64,000 nucleotides of DNA, taken from Bradyrhizobium sp. 21. Lineage in GTDB: Bacteria; Pseudomonadota; Alphaproteobacteria; Rhizobiales; Xanthobacteraceae. The translations under genes were made by a program, and so were the position numbers. Where the stretch lies: assembly GCF_023073335.1 (NCBI RefSeq), contig NZ_JADPJG010000035.1:1-64000 (forward strand), given 5' to 3'. This document shows positions 1-7,979 of this stretch, in pieces. Under the pieces are notes generated by a model. The model saw only the letters and a program-made list of their open reading frames with translations. It did not search any database and was not told where the DNA came from. Position 1 is the stretch's first letter, and each line of letters opens with the position of its first letter.

Positions 1-120
1 GAAGATGTTATCCAGGATCTTGGCGTTGTTCGGCTCCTGCTCGAACTTCACCAGCTGATTGTCGACGGTGTCCAGGCTCTCGCTGGTCTCCGTCAAAAAC
101 TCCCGCAACAGATCATCCAT
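1..120 (-). CDS. cheA: Chemotaxis histidine kinase CheA, N-terminal fragment
   Basis: Only the first 40 codons are inside the window; the gene continues past the left edge. Read leftwards from the ATG at 120, the protein begins MDDLLREFLTETSESLDTVD, which is the usual start of the CheA Hpt (P1) domain: an acidic helix with the 'FL.E..E.L..ld..L..lE' pattern. The phospho-accepting histidine would lie just beyond the visible part. CheA is the cytoplasmic kinase that couples chemoreceptors to CheY and CheB. The receiver gene at 548-1030 is on the same strand upstream, so the two may share a chemotaxis region. The identification rests on a short stretch, but the pattern is characteristic. Confidence 0.8.
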   Translation of the reverse strand, partial: MDDLLREFLTETSESLDTVDNQLVKFEQEPNNAKILDNIF

Positions 121-547
121 GAGCTACGCCTGCCTTACTGACCTGGACCTGGACCTCGACGCTCGAGCCACGCTTGGCATGGACGGAAGCCCTATTTGGA
201 TCGTTAGACATCCCCTTTCACGGTCCCGTTAATTTCATCCTCCGTGCTAATACGGATATTGAAGACAAGTTTGCCGTTCGACCGCATGCGACAGCGCTTT
301 TCGGCAAAGCCGGCGCCACGCCGCGAAGGCGGGACGCGTTAGGTAAACGTGCCGATAACGGCGAGACGGCGCGCGCGGGAAAGCCCTGCTCGTGAAGGAC
401 GATAGGCGCGGCATTCGCGGAATTGTATCGAGCCGCCTGCAATCCGGGGCGCTCTCGCCACCGTCGCTTGGTGCCTTGCCGGGATTCGCGAGATCCGCGT
501 TTGCGGTAAACGAACGGTTACCCGCGACCGCTGCGGCCGATGCCGCG
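121..547. other. Intergenic region before cheA, no gene seen
   Basis: About 430 bases between the start of cheA and the stop of the receiver gene. Open frames exist on both strands, but they overlap each other, have arginine- and alanine-rich translations and resemble no family. The stretch probably carries the cheA promoter and leader on the minus strand. I could not assign a convincing -35/-10 pair. Confidence 0.5.
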
Positions 548-1030
548 CTAACCCAGGCGCGCGGCCGAAGCAAGGTCGCCGTCGGGACGGTGCTCCGCCA
601 GACAATCGTTGATGGCGGCGAGCAGCGCGTGCGGCGTGAACGGCTTGCGCAGACAGCGCGCCGCACCGAGCTCCAGCGCCATCCGGAGGAAATCGGGGGC
701 TGGCGAATTCAGATCTGCGAAAGCGTAGCCGGACATCGCGATCAGCGGAACGGCCGGCGCCCGCTCGTGAAAGATCCGGATCGATTCGAACCCGCGCATG
801 TGCGGCATAAAGATATCGATGATCATCAGATCGAACTGCTCGTGTTCAAGGGCGCGAAGTCCGGCTTCCCCTCCTTCGGCGATCGTCACCCGAAAATTGT
901 TGCGCTGGAGATAGACCTCGATGGCCATGCACACCATCGGGTCGTCGTCGACAACGAGAATATGACGCAGATCTTCTGTCCCCGTTTGAGCTTCCCGTTT
1001 CGGCGATTCAATAATTGAACCGTGGGGCAC
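548..1030 (-). CDS. Single-domain response regulator (CheY-like receiver)
   Basis: A 160-residue protein that is almost entirely one receiver domain. The acidic pocket is at residues 28-30 (VVDDDP), the phospho-accepting aspartate is D72 in LMIIDIFMP, the switch serine is S100 (AMSGY) and the conserved lysine is K129 (LRKPF). There is no output domain, so it should act through protein contact, as CheY or a phosphorelay shuttle does. The N-terminal 20 residues are a variable tail. It lies upstream of cheA on the same strand and divergent from the Crp/Fnr genes. Its partner cannot be read from the sequence; CheA, or a hybrid kinase acting with the Hpt protein at 3215, are both possible. Confidence 0.85.
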   Translation of the reverse strand: MPHGSIIESPKREAQTGTEDLRHILVVDDDPMVCMAIEVYLQRNNFRVTIAEGGEAGLRALEHEQFDLMIIDIFMPHMRGFESIRIFHERAPAVPLIAMSGYAFADLNSPAPDFLRMALELGAARCLRKPFTPHALLAAINDCLAEHRPDGDLASAARLG

Positions 1031-1467
1031 GCTTTCTCCTTTGCTTTTTCAAATCGAGAAATCGACGGTCGCGAACGTCATTGGCGGAAGCGGAGAAGAC
1101 GATGGCGCAAAATCTGCGGCCACGCGGCGCCACGGTTCGGAGCAATGTTTGAGGATTGTAGGCACTCGTCCAACGAACGAGGCGGCGCGGCTCGACCGGC
1201 GTCCAATGGCAGGGCGGATGCAATGCTTCCGGCTCAAGAAGGCCCCCTTGCCGCTTTTTCCCACGAACCTTCGCAGGACCGGCGCGCAGGCGTATGAGCG
1301 AATCAGCGCACCATTCTTATTTCCGCCGCAAATGCGCCAGCCTGTCTGCCCCCCAACGGGTATATGGACGGCGACACAACTTGTATAATAGGTTTTTGTC
1401 GCCGCGCAACTGGATGACGAGCCGGGTGCAGCGCCGATTGTGTATCGAACGCGCCGGATCGACCTGC
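1031..1467. promoter_or_regulatory. Divergent intergenic region with a TATAAT-like -10
   Basis: About 440 bases separate the receiver gene (minus) from the first Crp/Fnr gene (plus). A consensus-like TATAAT lies at 1384-1389, but no good -35 sits at the right distance (TATATG at 1361-1366 is poor). No inverted TTGAT/ATCAA pair, the FixK/FNR-type half-sites, was recognised. The coding frame is open back to 1294, so part of this region could be translated if an earlier start is used. Confidence 0.35.
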
Positions 1468-2178
1468 ATGACCGCGAGCGGCCACCCGCCCAACCAATTG
1501 CTGCAAATGCTCGACGCGGCCGATTTGAATATGCTGCGCCCGCATCTCGCGACGGTGGAAATGGTCAGGGAATCTGTCTTGGGCGAGGTCGGCGCCGCGT
1601 TGAGATACGTCTACTTCCCGCATGGCGGATCCGTATCGATCACGGTCAGCCTTTCCGAAGGACAGACGATCGAAGTGGCGATGCTGGGCCGAGACAGCGT
1701 CGTGGGCGGTGGCGCAGCGCTCGCCGACGGCATCGCACCGGCCGACGCCGTCGTGCTCTTCCCCGGGACTGCGTCAATGCTGGAAATCGCGGCTTTCCGC
1801 ATGGTCGCTGCCGCGAGCGTGGCGTTTCGCAGCCTGATGGTCCGCCATGAGCAGGCCCTGCTCGCGCACGTGCAGCAATCGTTGCTCTGCAATACGCTGC
1901 ACTCGGTCGAGGCGCGGCTGGCGCGGTGGCTCTTGCGGGCCCGCGACCTGTCCGACAGCGAAATTCTCCCGCTGACACAGGAGACTCTGGCGCAGATGAT
2001 AGGCGTGCGGCGCAACGCCATTTCCCTGGTCGCGCATGCGCTTCAGCGCGCCGGCATCATTCACTACACCCGCGGCCAGATCGAAATCATCGACCCGCGG
2101 GCGCTGGAAACCACGTCCTGCGACTGCTATTCGGCGGTGAAGGCCAGCCACTCCCGCCTGGTAGGAGCGCTGCGGTGA
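1468..2178 (+). CDS. Crp/Fnr-family transcriptional regulator (first of a tandem pair)
   Basis: A 236-residue protein from the ATG at 1468. The N-terminal two thirds is a cyclic-nucleotide-binding-type beta barrel (VYFPHGGSVSITVSLSEG, then AMLGRDSVVGGG). The C-terminal third is a Crp-type winged helix-turn-helix: LTQETLAQMIGVRRNAISLV followed by an IHYTRGQIEI wing. The FNR iron-sulfur cysteines near the N-terminus are absent, and the usual cAMP-contact motif is not evident, so the effector is unknown. In-frame starts at 1294 and 1414 are possible but would add an arginine-rich tail without homology. The gene downstream at 2365 is a paralogue with the same architecture. Confidence 0.85.
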   Translation: MTASGHPPNQLLQMLDAADLNMLRPHLATVEMVRESVLGEVGAALRYVYFPHGGSVSITVSLSEGQTIEVAMLGRDSVVGGGAALADGIAPADAVVLFPGTASMLEIAAFRMVAAASVAFRSLMVRHEQALLAHVQQSLLCNTLHSVEARLARWLLRARDLSDSEILPLTQETLAQMIGVRRNAISLVAHALQRAGIIHYTRGQIEIIDPRALETTSCDCYSAVKASHSRLVGALR

Positions 2179-2364
2179 CGAACTCGGCGCAGCCTTCCTG
2201 GATGCGGACGTGCAGGCAGCGCCGCAGCGGCGATCGCCCGGTCGGACATCTTGTCCCAATTGCCAATATATCCCGACGGGAACATGATAGAATTTACCCT
2301 CGCCGCAAGCGGTTCGCCTGCTGCGACCAGCTGGTGCAGGAGACGGGAGGCAGCTTTGGAAACG

Positions 2365-3063
2365 ATGGTGGGTTCCTCCAACGGTTTCCTGTCCGCGCTC
2401 TCGGCAGACGACTATGAATTGATCCGCCCGCATTTGCGGACGGTCGATCTGCCGCATGAAGCGGTGCTGGTCGAGACCGGCGAGACGCTCAAGCGCGCCT
2501 ATTTTCCCCACCGTGGCGTCATCTCGCTGGTGGTGGAGCTCGCCAAGGGTGAGCATGTGCAGGTCGCCATGATCGGCCGCGACAGCCTGCTCGGGACGCT
2601 CTCGACCATGGGCGATGCCTGCGCGCTGAACACGGCCATCGTGCTGGTTCCCGGCTCCGCCTCGGTGATGGACCTCGACCGGCTGCGCATAGCAGCCGAC
2701 CAGAGCAGCACCCTGCGAACGCTGCTCACGCGTCACGGGCTGGCGGTCTATGCCCAGGTCCAGCAGACCGCCGGCTGCAATGCCGCCCATCCGGTGGAGG
2801 CGCGGCTGTCGCGCTGCCTGTTGCACACCCATGATCTCTCGGGCGACTACCGCCTGCTGCTGACCCAGGAGGCGATGGCGCAGATGATCGGGGCGCGGCG
2901 CAACAGCGTGTCGCTGGTCGCCAATACCCTGCAGCAGGCGAATTTCATCCACTACAGCCGCGGACACATCCAGATCCTCAACCTGGAAGGCCTGCGACAG
3001 ACGGCGTGCGAATGCTACGCGACCGTGAAGGCGCAGTATGACCGGCTGCTCGGCCCGCGCTGA
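2365..3063 (+). CDS. Crp/Fnr-family transcriptional regulator (second of a tandem pair)
   Basis: A 232-residue protein with the same layout as its upstream neighbour. The barrel contains AYFPHRGVISLVVELAKG and AMIGRDSLLGTL, and the winged helix reads LTQEAMAQMIGARRNSVSLV followed by IHYSRGHIQI. The recognition helices of the two proteins (GVRRNAISLVAHAL and GARRNSVSLVANTL) are very close, so they may read similar operators. I chose the ATG at 2365 because it places the first barrel strand at the same distance from the start as in the other copy. An ATG at 2284 would add 27 residues. About 185 bases separate the two genes, so the second may have its own promoter. Confidence 0.85.
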   Translation: MVGSSNGFLSALSADDYELIRPHLRTVDLPHEAVLVETGETLKRAYFPHRGVISLVVELAKGEHVQVAMIGRDSLLGTLSTMGDACALNTAIVLVPGSASVMDLDRLRIAADQSSTLRTLLTRHGLAVYAQVQQTAGCNAAHPVEARLSRCLLHTHDLSGDYRLLLTQEAMAQMIGARRNSVSLVANTLQQANFIHYSRGHIQILNLEGLRQTACECYATVKAQYDRLLGPR

Positions 3064-3214
3064 CCGGCGCCGCGGCGTGGTAAACCGGCGGCTAATCCCG
3101 GCCTGCAAACCTGGATCGTCCTGCTACCGGAACTGAAATCCAGATGCCGTAGACACGGGCCTGCCGCGCGCCGGGCCGGGCGGCAAACCAACCGTGATCA
3201 AGGCAGGCAAGACC

Positions 3215-3592
3215 ATGTTTGAAGTAACCGTCGCGCCTGCGCAGACAGCGCTCGATGCCGAGCCCGCGCGTGAGCCGGGCGCGTACCAGGCGCTGGTGCG
3301 CGAGATCGGCGAGGACGGCGCCGGTGAAGTGCGCGACGTGTTCTGGAGCGAGACCTCCGCGCGCCTGCAACTGTTCCGCACGCTGGCGCTTGCGCAGCAC
3401 CACGCCAGGATCGCGCGCGAAGCGCATTCGCTGAAGAGCGCGGCCGGAACGTTCGGCTATGTCAGGCTCGCGGCGCTGGCGCTGCGGCTGGAGATGACCG
3501 CGGAGAGGCTCGGCGACGCCGAATTCCGCGATCTCCTGGACATGATGGACGCCGCCTACGCCACCGCGCGAGCGCAGGAGCCGCAGGGCTAG
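3215..3592 (+). CDS. Hpt domain phosphotransfer protein
   Basis: A 125-residue alpha-helical protein. AREAHSLKSAAGTFGY, near residue 71, matches the Hpt phosphorylation helix (HxLKGxxxxxG pattern) with the histidine present. Hpt proteins carry phosphate between receiver domains in multistep phosphorelays. No kinase or receiver is fused to it, so it would be a stand-alone shuttle; the single-domain receiver at 548-1030 is a plausible nearby partner, but this is inference. The ATG at 3215 follows an AGGCAGG ribosome-binding-like stretch; a GTG at 3194 would add seven residues. Confidence 0.85.
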   Translation: MFEVTVAPAQTALDAEPAREPGAYQALVREIGEDGAGEVRDVFWSETSARLQLFRTLALAQHHARIAREAHSLKSAAGTFGYVRLAALALRLEMTAERLGDAEFRDLLDMMDAAYATARAQEPQG

Positions 3593-3754
3593 AGTCTCGT
3601 TCTGACGCCTTTTCTTCACGCGAACCGGTATCCATTTCGCTGGAAAACGCTCTAGCCACTCACGCGTGCATCCCCGCCGTACTTCTACGGTTTGGGATTT
3701 TCACAGAAGGCTAATCATACGTAGCGATAGTCGCCGGAAACCAGGAGGGTTTCC

Positions 3755-4003
3755 ATGTTCACCTACGAGACTGCGGACCAGAAAGAGGTCCGTCGCTTCC
3801 GCATCGCACAGTTCAATGGCCGGATGGCGACGGTGACGGCTGGCGAGGCGACGGTGACTGGCTTCGTGCGTTCGGTGCTGGAGCAGGAATCGACCATGCC
3901 GCCCCGCTGGACCATCACGATCATTCCCAACGCGCCGAAGGAAGAGCTCAAGCCGATGCGGCCCTCATCGCGCGCGCGTCCCTTCGCTGAAGATTATTTC
4001 TGA
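3755..4003 (+). CDS. Small conserved-looking protein, function unknown
   Basis: An 82-residue protein preceded by a strong ribosome-binding site (AGGAGG, 3740s) at good spacing, which supports real translation. It is predicted to be soluble and beta-rich (RRFRIAQFNGRMATVTAGEA, then WTITIIPN), with a basic, proline-containing tail. There is no signal peptide and no membrane segment. I do not recognise a family. It sits between the Hpt gene and the convergent LuxR-type gene at 4036-4659. Confidence 0.65.
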   Translation: MFTYETADQKEVRRFRIAQFNGRMATVTAGEATVTGFVRSVLEQESTMPPRWTITIIPNAPKEELKPMRPSSRARPFAEDYF

Positions 4004-4035
4004 GCGCGATCGGGGCTCCCCGGCCACAAGAACTC

Positions 4036-4659
4036 TCAGTCGATCGAATGCAGCAGCGCCGCGCGGACGAGGTCCGCGGTGTTGCGCGCACCGAGCTTGC
4101 GCATCGCCTCGGCGCGATGGCTCTCGAAGGTGCGCGGACTGATCTGCATCCGAAGCGCACCCTGCTTGTTCGAATAACCCTCGCTGATCAGCCTCAGCAC
4201 CTCGCGCTCGCGCTTGGTCAGCCGCTTCTGGCCTGACAGGCCGACGATCTCGGCGCTCGGCACGCGCTGGGGCTGCGGCACGCGCGCGGCCTTCGATTCA
4301 ACGTCCTCGACCCTGGATGCGATCGGCAGGCCACCCTTGCGAGAACCGGCAAGCTGCTTGACCAGGCCGCAAACCCGCTCGGTCTGCGCCAGCGCATTCT
4401 CCACCACCCGCTGCAAATAGGCACGGTCGCCGCTGACAGGCGCGAGCTGATCGCTGTGATGCTTGATCTCGCCCATGTAGAGCAGGAGCGCAGTGAGGGG
4501 GCCGTTGAGCTCGCGGGCGATGGCGGCGGCCATTTCGTCGGCCGCCTTGGCACGGGCCGCGTTCAGGCGGACGAAATCGAGCTCTTCAGTTGGAGCAGCG
4601 CTGCTTTCGTACCATTCCGACGGCCGCGAATCGGTGGCCGTATCATTCTGTGACCCCAT
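4036..4659 (-). CDS. LuxR-type regulator with a kinase-like N-terminal half
   Basis: A 207-residue protein in two parts. Residues about 145-205 are a LuxR/NarL-type DNA-binding domain (LTKREREVLRLISEGYSNKQ, then ISPRTFESHRAEAMRKLGA). Residues about 30-105 resemble the dimerisation helices of a histidine kinase: IARELNGPLTALLLYM at 47-62 lines up with the H-box 'xHELNxPLxA', and ALAQTERVCGLVKQL follows like the second helix. The phospho-accepting histidine is replaced by arginine (R49), and there is no ATPase domain. It therefore looks like a dimerising or kinase-binding module attached to a DNA-binding domain, not a response regulator, because no receiver is present. The target genes are unknown. 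Confidence 0.75.
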   Translation of the reverse strand: MGSQNDTATDSRPSEWYESSAAPTEELDFVRLNAARAKAADEMAAAIARELNGPLTALLLYMGEIKHHSDQLAPVSGDRAYLQRVVENALAQTERVCGLVKQLAGSRKGGLPIASRVEDVESKAARVPQPQRVPSAEIVGLSGQKRLTKREREVLRLISEGYSNKQGALRMQISPRTFESHRAEAMRKLGARNTADLVRAALLHSID

Positions 4660-5000
4660 GTCACTCGTTTAGCGGAACCCAAGCCGATCTGTGGTTAACT
4701 TTTTGCTCCGTATGACTACGGTGATTTTGACGGTTTTGCGCTAAAATACTGACATCGGCACAATTTATGCTTGCGCGAAGCTGTCCCCCATCGCTCAGGG
4801 GTTGATATTTCCCGCTCAAAGCTTGGGCGGACCCCCGCAAGCCTCCTTGATCACCGTCCCCGGCCGGGCCTTCGAGGTCCCCGGATTTTACGGATATATT
4901 AACGGCGACTTGCTTCTCTATGTCACAATTGAGAGCGCGCAAATGCCTCCATGCCTTGGGCCGGTGGGCCTGCTGGAATCGTTGCGGAAGATTGCGTGCG
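4660..5000. other. Divergent intergenic region, AT-rich core
   Basis: About 340 bases between two divergent genes. The part from about 4690 to 4770 is clearly richer in A+T than its surroundings (TGGTTAACTTTTTGC, CTAAAATACTGACA) and is the likely promoter zone for one or both genes. No hexamer pair with normal spacing stood out. In-frame codons upstream of 5001 extend to 4920, so a longer N-terminus for the next gene cannot be ruled out. Confidence 0.4.
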
Positions 5001-6164
5001 ATGAACGAGATCGACCAGCTATCGGAATTCTTGCAGAAGCTGACGCCACTGTCGCGCAGCTGTCTGCTCAGCGAACTCGAACGGCTCGAGCTGTGCGGCA
5101 TCGACATGCCGGGCTCGAGCGACGTTCAGGCCAAGTTGCGCGCGGAATTTCGCAAGGACGGATCGAGTCAGGCCCGCGCCACCAATCCCTCGCGCTATTT
5201 CTTCGCGCCGCTCGAGCTGCTCCTGATCGACGGCGCGCCCGAGCATGCCAACATGGGGCGGATCTCGCGCAACACTCTCACCCCGATCTGGGAGTGGATC
5301 TGCCGCGACCTGCTGCCGACCATGGCGCGCGACTACATCAAGGCGATCAACGACCAGGTCACCGCCAACAATCCCAAGGAAGTGCTGAAGATCGCATCGA
5401 TCTTCCAGATCAAGGTCGTCAAGGTTCTCGAGAGCACGCTCGCATCGGCGGAGAGCACCGAGTTCGCGCGCGGCAAGCTCGCGCAATACACGGCATCGCG
5501 CACCGCCTTCGACGACGTGAAGAAGATGCAACATGTGCTGCGCGCCGGCGCTGCGCTGCCGAAGTTCAACGAAAAACTGCCCGAGAAGATCACGAAATTC
5601 GACGACGGCCAGGTCGCCAAGATCATCGCGCAACTCGACGCCTTCAAGAAGGTCCATCCCGAGGCACTGCCGTTCGCGCTGACGCTGCTGGCGAGACGGC
5701 TCAAGACGTCATGGGAGTTGGTGCGCCTTGCCACCAGGCCAGCCGCGAGCAAGAGCGCCGCCGACGTCGCCGCCGCGCCCTATGCTTGCGTCGTTCACAT
5801 GGCGCTCGACCGGCTCGACGACAAGCGTCTCGCCCTCCGCATCGCGCTCCGGCACAACCGGGTCCTGGTCGCGCGCGACCTGCTCACCGAGATCTACGAC
5901 ACCGAATATGCGCTCAGGGTGCGCATCGACGGCATCGAGCATTGCGAGTGGGGCATTCGGCTCCAGCAATTGATGGACGCGATCGCGGCGCTGGTGTCCG
6001 CCGAGGTGAGCCGCTTCCCTTCCAATGTCGGCCACATTCTCGGCTCGCGCCGGCTGCGCAGCCACGACACCCTCGGCGGAAAGCTGAGCTATCTGGCCTG
6101 GAAGGGACGCGACGTGATCGGGGACGGCGCAGCGGCGTTCCGCAAATTGATCGGCCAAACCTGA
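5001..6164 (+). CDS. Conserved hypothetical protein, 387 residues
   Basis: A soluble, mostly helical protein with no signal peptide or membrane segment, starting MNEIDQLSEFLQKLTPLSRS. The first third has features seen in many alphaproteobacterial proteins of unknown role, including FAPLELLLIDGAPEHANMGR and an IWEWICRDLLPTMARDY segment. The remainder is a string of helices, with AALPKFNEKLPEKITKF and repeated leucine-rich stretches near 230-320. I do not recognise a catalytic motif. Codon use and GC3 match the flanking housekeeping genes, so it is not obviously recent transfer. The start at 5001 gives a tidy N-terminus; one at 4920 adds 27 arginine- and cysteine-rich residues. Confidence 0.7.
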   Translation: MNEIDQLSEFLQKLTPLSRSCLLSELERLELCGIDMPGSSDVQAKLRAEFRKDGSSQARATNPSRYFFAPLELLLIDGAPEHANMGRISRNTLTPIWEWICRDLLPTMARDYIKAINDQVTANNPKEVLKIASIFQIKVVKVLESTLASAESTEFARGKLAQYTASRTAFDDVKKMQHVLRAGAALPKFNEKLPEKITKFDDGQVAKIIAQLDAFKKVHPEALPFALTLLARRLKTSWELVRLATRPAASKSAADVAAAPYACVVHMALDRLDDKRLALRIALRHNRVLVARDLLTEIYDTEYALRVRIDGIEHCEWGIRLQQLMDAIAALVSAEVSRFPSNVGHILGSRRLRSHDTLGGKLSYLAWKGRDVIGDGAAAFRKLIGQT

Positions 6165-6211
6165 TCTCGCGACGAAAGCGCGGCGAGCGCCACATTTTTC
6201 CGGATCACGCT

Positions 6212-6304
6212 CTAACGCGCGCGCGGCAGGCTCAGGAAGCGATCGAGAAATCGTCCTGACAGCACGAATTTGAACCACCAATACAGCAGTCGCCGCGTTG
6301 TCAT
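6212..6304 (-). CDS. Possible 30-residue basic, hydrophobic small protein
   Basis: A short frame that starts MTTRRLLYWWFKFVLSGRFL and ends LPRAR. It has a GAGGA ribosome-binding-like sequence six bases before the ATG. The composition, an aromatic and hydrophobic middle flanked by arginines, would suit a small membrane-associated peptide. It lies just downstream of, and convergent with, the 387-residue hypothetical gene. The evidence is only the start signal and composition; it may be chance. Confidence 0.35.
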   Translation of the reverse strand: MTTRRLLYWWFKFVLSGRFLDRFLSLPRAR

Positions 6305-6757
6305 TGCTGATCCTCGACAGCCCACTACCGGCTGCACGGAGCAATAGCGCAGCTGCAGCAATACGCATGTGATGTGCTTCACAGTGGCGCCAGCGCCGCC
6401 GGACGCATTGACGCAGAACCGTCACGCGAGAAGCGGCAGCATGCGCGCATCGCGCGAGGGCCGCCGGCAAATAAGGCGAGCATTATTCAATTGGGCGAAG
6501 CGCGCGCGGCTTCGTCCAATCGCAGGACACCGCGCGTGCATACCGCCGCACTGCACGTCGCGGAAATCTCCGGCGATTGCCGCACTCTTGCGCGCGACGC
6601 GCGGCAGGACGTAAAAACTTCTCCAACGCGACCTCGACAATTTTAGACATGATGCGGGCTTTAACGTTACCCAGATAATTCAACGATCGACTGAAGCCTT
6701 CCATATTTGAAACTGCTCCCATCGCTAACACCGATCGCGGAACGGGAGTGGTTTGCG
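6305..6757. other. Intergenic region, no gene seen
   Basis: About 450 bases upstream of the EAL gene. It contains the A+T-richer ATAAGGCGAGCATTATTCAA near 6472-6491 and AAAACTTCTCCAACG near 6613, which could be promoter elements. The open frames here are short, overlapping and arginine-rich. No stem-loop with a T-tract was seen. Confidence 0.4.
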
Positions 6758-7972
6758 ATGAACGATGAAACTGTTGAACTCGCCGGACGAAGGCCAAGAA
6801 CCTTCGGACGGCGAAAGGTGACGCCGCGCGCCTGCGTCGCCGACGGCAAGCGCCATCTGCGCGCTTTCCTCGCCGAAGTGCTGGAGGATCTCGGCTTCGT
6901 CACCACCGAATGCGCGAGCGCCGACGAGCTGCAAACCTTGCTGACAAACGAATTGCCCGACCTGATCCTGCTCGGCATCGCCGCCGACGGCATCGAACCC
7001 GGCACGTTTCTGGAAACGCTGGTGCGCGAGGCGTTCGACGGCAAGGTTTTGACCGTCGGCGCCCGCGAGTCGATCATCGTCAGGGCGGTGCAGCAGGTCG
7101 GCGAGGAATATGGCCTTGCGATGCTGCCGCCGCTGACGACGCCCTTTGCCGCGGAGACGTTGCGCGAGCGCGTCGCGATGCTGTTGCCGGACGAGCCGGC
7201 ACCGAGCCCGGCCGTGCATGTCGGCGAGGCGCTGCATGCCGGCTGGCTCGAGCTCTGGTACCAGCCCAAGATCGACGCGCGCACGCTGATCCGCAGCGGC
7301 GCCGAGGCGCTGGTGCGGATGCGGCATCCGACCTGGGGCGTGGTGCCGCCGGCCTATTTCATCCCTGAAGAGCACGACCCGCATCTGCGCGACCTCTCCG
7401 AATTCGTGATCGAGCGCGCCATGCAAGACTGGCACTATCTGCTGGAGCAGCAGAGCCCGGTCGATCTCTCGATCAATTTGCCGGCGTCGTATCTGAAGGA
7501 GCCGCAGGCCGTGCGCGATCTCTGCCGCCGCGTGCCGACGCATCCGGCGTTCGGCGGGCTGACGATCGAGATCGACAGCGAGGAGGCGATCCGCGACCTC
7601 GATCTCCTCGTCGAGGTCGCCCGCGAAGTGCGCCTGCACAATATCGGCCTGTCGATCGACAATCTCGGCGCCAACTGGCCGTCGCTGATGGACCTCGGCA
7701 AAATTCCCTTCATCAAGCTGAAGGCCGACCGGCACTTCGTCACCGGCAGCGGCAATGATCGCCTCAAGCGCACGGTGTGCCGCCACATCGTCGAGCTTTC
7801 ACATGGCTATGGCGTGCATGCCGTCGCCGAGGGCGTCGAGAGCCGCGCCGACCTCGTCGCCGCGAACGAGCTCGGCTTCGACCTCGTGCAGGGTTTTCTG
7901 TTCGGCAAGCCGATGCCGCTGAAGAAGTTTGCGCGCAGCACACTGACGCGGACGGTGATGGGGGGCGCGTGA
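6758..7972 (+). CDS. EAL-domain protein with a receiver-like N-terminus
   Basis: A 404-residue protein. Residues about 22-145 resemble a response-regulator receiver, but the phospho-site position reads PDLILLGIA, with glycine where aspartate is expected. Residues about 155-395 are an EAL domain, the cyclic-di-GMP phosphodiesterase fold: AEALVRM (E183), SINLPA (N240), TIEIDSEE (E271), SIDNLG (300-304), KLKADRHFV (K322), AEGVES (358-363) and VQGFLFGKP. The usual DDFG loop is DNLG, so the second aspartate is asparagine. The protein may be a weak enzyme or a c-di-GMP sensor. The ATG at 6758 follows GGGAG; a start at 6707 is less likely. Confidence 0.85.
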   Translation: MNDETVELAGRRPRTFGRRKVTPRACVADGKRHLRAFLAEVLEDLGFVTTECASADELQTLLTNELPDLILLGIAADGIEPGTFLETLVREAFDGKVLTVGARESIIVRAVQQVGEEYGLAMLPPLTTPFAAETLRERVAMLLPDEPAPSPAVHVGEALHAGWLELWYQPKIDARTLIRSGAEALVRMRHPTWGVVPPAYFIPEEHDPHLRDLSEFVIERAMQDWHYLLEQQSPVDLSINLPASYLKEPQAVRDLCRRVPTHPAFGGLTIEIDSEEAIRDLDLLVEVAREVRLHNIGLSIDNLGANWPSLMDLGKIPFIKLKADRHFVTGSGNDRLKRTVCRHIVELSHGYGVHAVAEGVESRADLVAANELGFDLVQGFLFGKPMPLKKFARSTLTRTVMGGA

Positions 7973-7979
7973 GGCGGCC

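Noticed and set aside
1384..1389. TATAAT as the core of a strong promoter for the first Crp/Fnr gene
   Set aside because: No acceptable -35 at 16-18 bases, so it is listed only as a tentative element.
1774..3108. A 444-codon minus-strand frame opposite the Crp/Fnr pair
   Set aside because: It mirrors both paralogues (its two halves resemble each other only because the genes do), and no known fold is seen.
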